Part shown: one piece after another, positions 4,986-6,945 of the stretch
How positions within the stretch are numbered: position 1 is the first letter of the stretch
How the letters are laid out: the number at the start of each line of letters is the position of its first letter
Assembly (NCBI GenBank): GCA_025355915.1
Contig: JANXYT010000195.1
Coordinates: 1-6,945 of the forward strand
Source of the DNA: Holophagaceae bacterium
GTDB taxonomy: Bacteria; Acidobacteriota; Holophagae; Holophagales; Holophagaceae
Length of the DNA stretch: 6,945 bases
Direction of reading: 5' to 3'
Notes under the pieces: model-generated
The model's database searches: none
Told to the model about the DNA's origin: nothing
Seen by the model: only the letters and a program-made list of their open reading frames with translations
Position numbers and translations under genes: made by a program

Positions 4986-6383
4986 ATGGCTACGGTGGCA
5001 GTGATCCTGGCGGCGGGTCTGGGAGTCCGCATGAAATCCCGGCTTCCCAAGGTTCTGCACCCGGTTCTCGGCGATGCCTCCCTGCTGTGGGTGCTCCGGG
5101 CCCTGCCAATGAATCTCGGCGGCGCCGTGGTGGTGGTCCACCATGGCAAGGACCAGGTCCTGGGCGCCTTGGAAGCCTGGGAGAAGGCGGGACTGCTGCC
5201 TTGTCCAGTCACCACCGTGGACCAAGGCAAACCCCTGGGAACTGGCCATGCCCTTCAGGTCTGCATTCCCGAACTGGACCGCCTCGATGCCACCCGCGTA
5301 GCCATCCTTTGCGGGGACGTGCCCCTCACCACACCTGCCACGGTCCTGCACCTCTGCGCTGCCGAAGCCCTGCTGCTGGCCATGGACCTTTCCACACCCG
5401 GTTCGTACGGCCGCGTGCTCCAGCATCCTGATGGCCGCCTAGCAGGGATCGTGGAGGCCAAGGACGCCACGCCCGAGCAACTCGCTGGGCAGCGTGCGAA
5501 CGGCGGCGCCTACGCCCTGCCCTGGCCCGCCCTCCGCCAGGCGCTCCAGGGGCTGACGAACGACAATGCCCAGAAGGAGTACTACCTCACGGACGCCGTG
5601 GCGGCAGTAGGAAGGGAACTTCCCGTGGCGGTGGAGATCTGCGATCCCGAAGAGCTGGCGGGCATGAACTCCCGTAAAGATCAGGCGGCCCTGCAGGCCG
5701 CGGCCCAGCGACGGATCCAGCGGCACTGGATGGCGGAGGGCGTGACCTTCCTCCATCCCGACAGCACCCTGGTCGGTCCGCGGGTGGTCCTCCATCGGGA
5801 CGTGCTCCTGGAACCCGGCGTGCGGATGGAAGGCGCGGTCATCGTGGGTGAAGCTTGCCGCATCGGCCAGGGTACGGTCATCACGGATTCCGTATTGGGT
5901 GAAGGGGTGGAGGTCCTCCCCTACTGCGTCATTGATCGGGCCCGGGTGGGCGCGGGATCAAAGGTGGGACCCTTTGCGCGCCTGCGAGAGGGCACCGATC
6001 TGGCCGAGGGCGTCCACATCGGCAATTTTGTGGAGACCAAGAAGGCGAAGCTCCACCGAGGCGCCAAGGCCAACCACCTGGCCTACCTCGGCGATACAGA
6101 AATCGGCGAGGGAACCAATATCGGCGCGGGTGTCATTACCTGCAACTACGACGGGGTAAACAAGCATCGCACCACCATCGGCCGGAATGTTTTTGTCGGG
6201 TCTGACACCCAACTGGTAGCTCCGGTGGTCATCGGAGATGGCGCCCTCATCGGGGCCGGAAGCACCATCACTCAAGACGTCCCCGGCGATGCTTTGGCCC
6301 TGAGCCGCGTACCTCAGATCTCTCGCGAGGGGGGCGCCTCGAAGCTCCGGTCCCGGCAGAAGAAGGCGACTGGGGTAAGCTAA
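4986..6383 (+). CDS. glmU: Bifunctional GlmU: glucosamine-1-phosphate acetyltransferase and GlcNAc-1-phosphate uridylyltransferase
   Basis: From ATG 4986 the protein is 465 residues (E. coli GlmU 456). The N-terminal uridylyltransferase domain (about 1-229) has LAAGLGVRMKSRLPK (8-22), GKPLGTGHA (81-89), GDVPL (110-114, metal-binding Asp111), YGR (141-143), VEAKDA (156-161) and NDNAQKEYYLTD (192-203). After a linker helix, the left-handed beta-helix acetyltransferase domain (about 251-445) has hexapeptide repeats, ARLREG (331-336), FVETKKAK (348-355), KANHLAYLGD (361-370) and CNYDG (386-390), carrying the usual catalytic Arg, Lys, His and Tyr. It makes UDP-GlcNAc in the cytoplasm for peptidoglycan and LPS. 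The frame stays open upstream to a TTG at 4917, but those residues are not GlmU-like; ATG 4986 fits the family start and has a G-rich run just before it. The MlaE-type gene follows after 20 bp. Confidence 0.96.
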   Translation: MATVAVILAAGLGVRMKSRLPKVLHPVLGDASLLWVLRALPMNLGGAVVVVHHGKDQVLGALEAWEKAGLLPCPVTTVDQGKPLGTGHALQVCIPELDRLDATRVAILCGDVPLTTPATVLHLCAAEALLLAMDLSTPGSYGRVLQHPDGRLAGIVEAKDATPEQLAGQRANGGAYALPWPALRQALQGLTNDNAQKEYYLTDAVAAVGRELPVAVEICDPEELAGMNSRKDQAALQAAAQRRIQRHWMAEGVTFLHPDSTLVGPRVVLHRDVLLEPGVRMEGAVIVGEACRIGQGTVITDSVLGEGVEVLPYCVIDRARVGAGSKVGPFARLREGTDLAEGVHIGNFVETKKAKLHRGAKANHLAYLGDTEIGEGTNIGAGVITCNYDGVNKHRTTIGRNVFVGSDTQLVAPVVIGDGALIGAGSTITQDVPGDALALSRVPQISREGGASKLRSRQKKATGVS

Positions 6384-6395
6384 TCCTTTCCGTTC

Positions 6396-6399
6396 GGAG
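6396..6399 (+). promoter_or_regulatory. Ribosome binding site of mlaE
   Basis: GGAG lies four bases before the ATG at 6404, in the short gap after the glmU stop. It supports this start and co-transcription with glmU. Confidence 0.5.
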
Positions 6400-6403
6400 C
6401 CCC

Positions 6404-6945
6404 ATGGTCCTGACTTTCATCGACAAGGCCGGCACGGGTGTGCTGAAGGCGGCGGATACCTTCGGAGACTTCGCGGTCTTGGCGGGCCGGGCCTTCGCTG
6501 CGATCTTCAAACGTCCCTTCGACGGCAAAAACCTCCTGAACCAGTTCCAGGCTGTGGGGGTGAACTCGATCCCGGTGGTGGTGCTCACCAGCATCGCCGT
6601 GAGCATGGTGTTCGCTGTTCAGCTGGCTTTCGGGTTCCGGCAGTTCCAGGCGGAAGGACTGGCCTCCCAGGTGGAGGGCCTAGCTGTGATGCGGGAACTC
6701 GCTCCCGTGATCACCGGCCTCATGCTCTCAGGCCGCATCGGCTCCGCCATGGCTGCCGAGCTTGGCACCATGCAGGTCACGGAGCAGATCGATGCCCTCG
6801 AGTGCCTGGCGACGGATCCGATCCACTACCTCTTCGTGCCCCGCCTCCTCGCGTCCATGGTGATGGTCCCCCTGTTGACGGTGGTGTCCGTGTATGTGGG
6901 ATTCTGGGGTGGCTATCTCATCCTGGTGGGCGTGGAAGGCCAGAG
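6404..6945 (+). CDS. mlaE: MlaE/YrbE-family ABC transporter permease (3' end cut by window edge)
   Basis: The frame is open from ATG 6404 to the right edge, giving 180 codons of a protein usually about 250-260 long. It begins with an amphipathic region (about 1-45), then a hydrophobic segment at 52-76. Next comes the family core: RELAPVITGLMLSGRIGSA (97-115), then MAAELGTMQVTEQIDAL (116-132), and DPIHYLFVPRLLA (138-150), with further membrane segments at 151-178. The EQIDAL segment corresponds to the coupling region that contacts the ATPase. MlaE is the inner-membrane permease of the Mla-type system, which moves phospholipids between the inner and outer membranes and maintains outer-membrane asymmetry, working with the MlaF ATPase and an MCE-domain MlaD. 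Those partner genes would be expected downstream, beyond the window. The 20-bp gap to glmU suggests one transcript. This family also includes other MCE-transporter permeases, so the exact substrate is not certain. Confidence 0.93.
   Translation, partial: MVLTFIDKAGTGVLKAADTFGDFAVLAGRAFAAIFKRPFDGKNLLNQFQAVGVNSIPVVVLTSIAVSMVFAVQLAFGFRQFQAEGLASQVEGLAVMRELAPVITGLMLSGRIGSAMAAELGTMQVTEQIDALECLATDPIHYLFVPRLLASMVMVPLLTVVSVYVGFWGGYLILVGVEGQ

Noticed and set aside
4518..5426. Minus-strand open frame of 302 codons across pabC and glmU
   Set aside because: It is opposite well-conserved coding sequence, with low-complexity composition typical of a shadow frame.

Overview
The window looks like an ordinary chromosomal stretch of a GC-rich, Gram-negative, diderm bacterium. 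All seven genes share the same strong GC bias and none looks recently acquired. The Hfq-like protein, with its long N-terminal arm and its NRKLIRP and PPEQTNAE segments, resembles what I recall from Acidobacteriota. My best guess is a Holophagae-type acidobacterium (Geothrix or Holophaga relatives). That is inference from memory, not a database result. No mobile element, CRISPR array, tRNA or rRNA is visible.

Layout. On the minus strand, running off the left edge, is a Fur-family metalloregulator (1-455). Three bases away and divergent is a membrane-bound PAS sensor histidine kinase of the PilS/NtrB type (459-2171) with no response regulator beside it. After a 199-bp leader come three tightly spaced plus-strand genes: an Hfq-like Sm protein with terminal extensions (2371-2853), pdxA for pyridoxal-phosphate synthesis (2882-4141), and a short pabC-like aminodeoxychorismate lyase (4138-4845) whose ATG overlaps the pdxA stop. 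A 140-bp gap with an AT-rich island leads to glmU (4986-6383). A MlaE-type ABC permease starts 20 bp later (6404) and is cut by the right edge.

How they fit together. PdxA feeds the PLP pathway, and PabC is a PLP enzyme of folate synthesis, so the coupled pair joins cofactor supply to a cofactor user. GlmU makes UDP-GlcNAc for peptidoglycan and LPS, and MlaE belongs to an outer-membrane lipid transport system, so the right half is envelope-directed. Hfq probably contributes post-transcriptional control but need not act on its neighbours.

I see no clearly new multi-gene system. The points most worth a second look are the Hfq with many canonical RNA-contact positions changed, and a roughly 60-residue in-frame insertion in PdxA whose DNA contains a strong nested palindrome.
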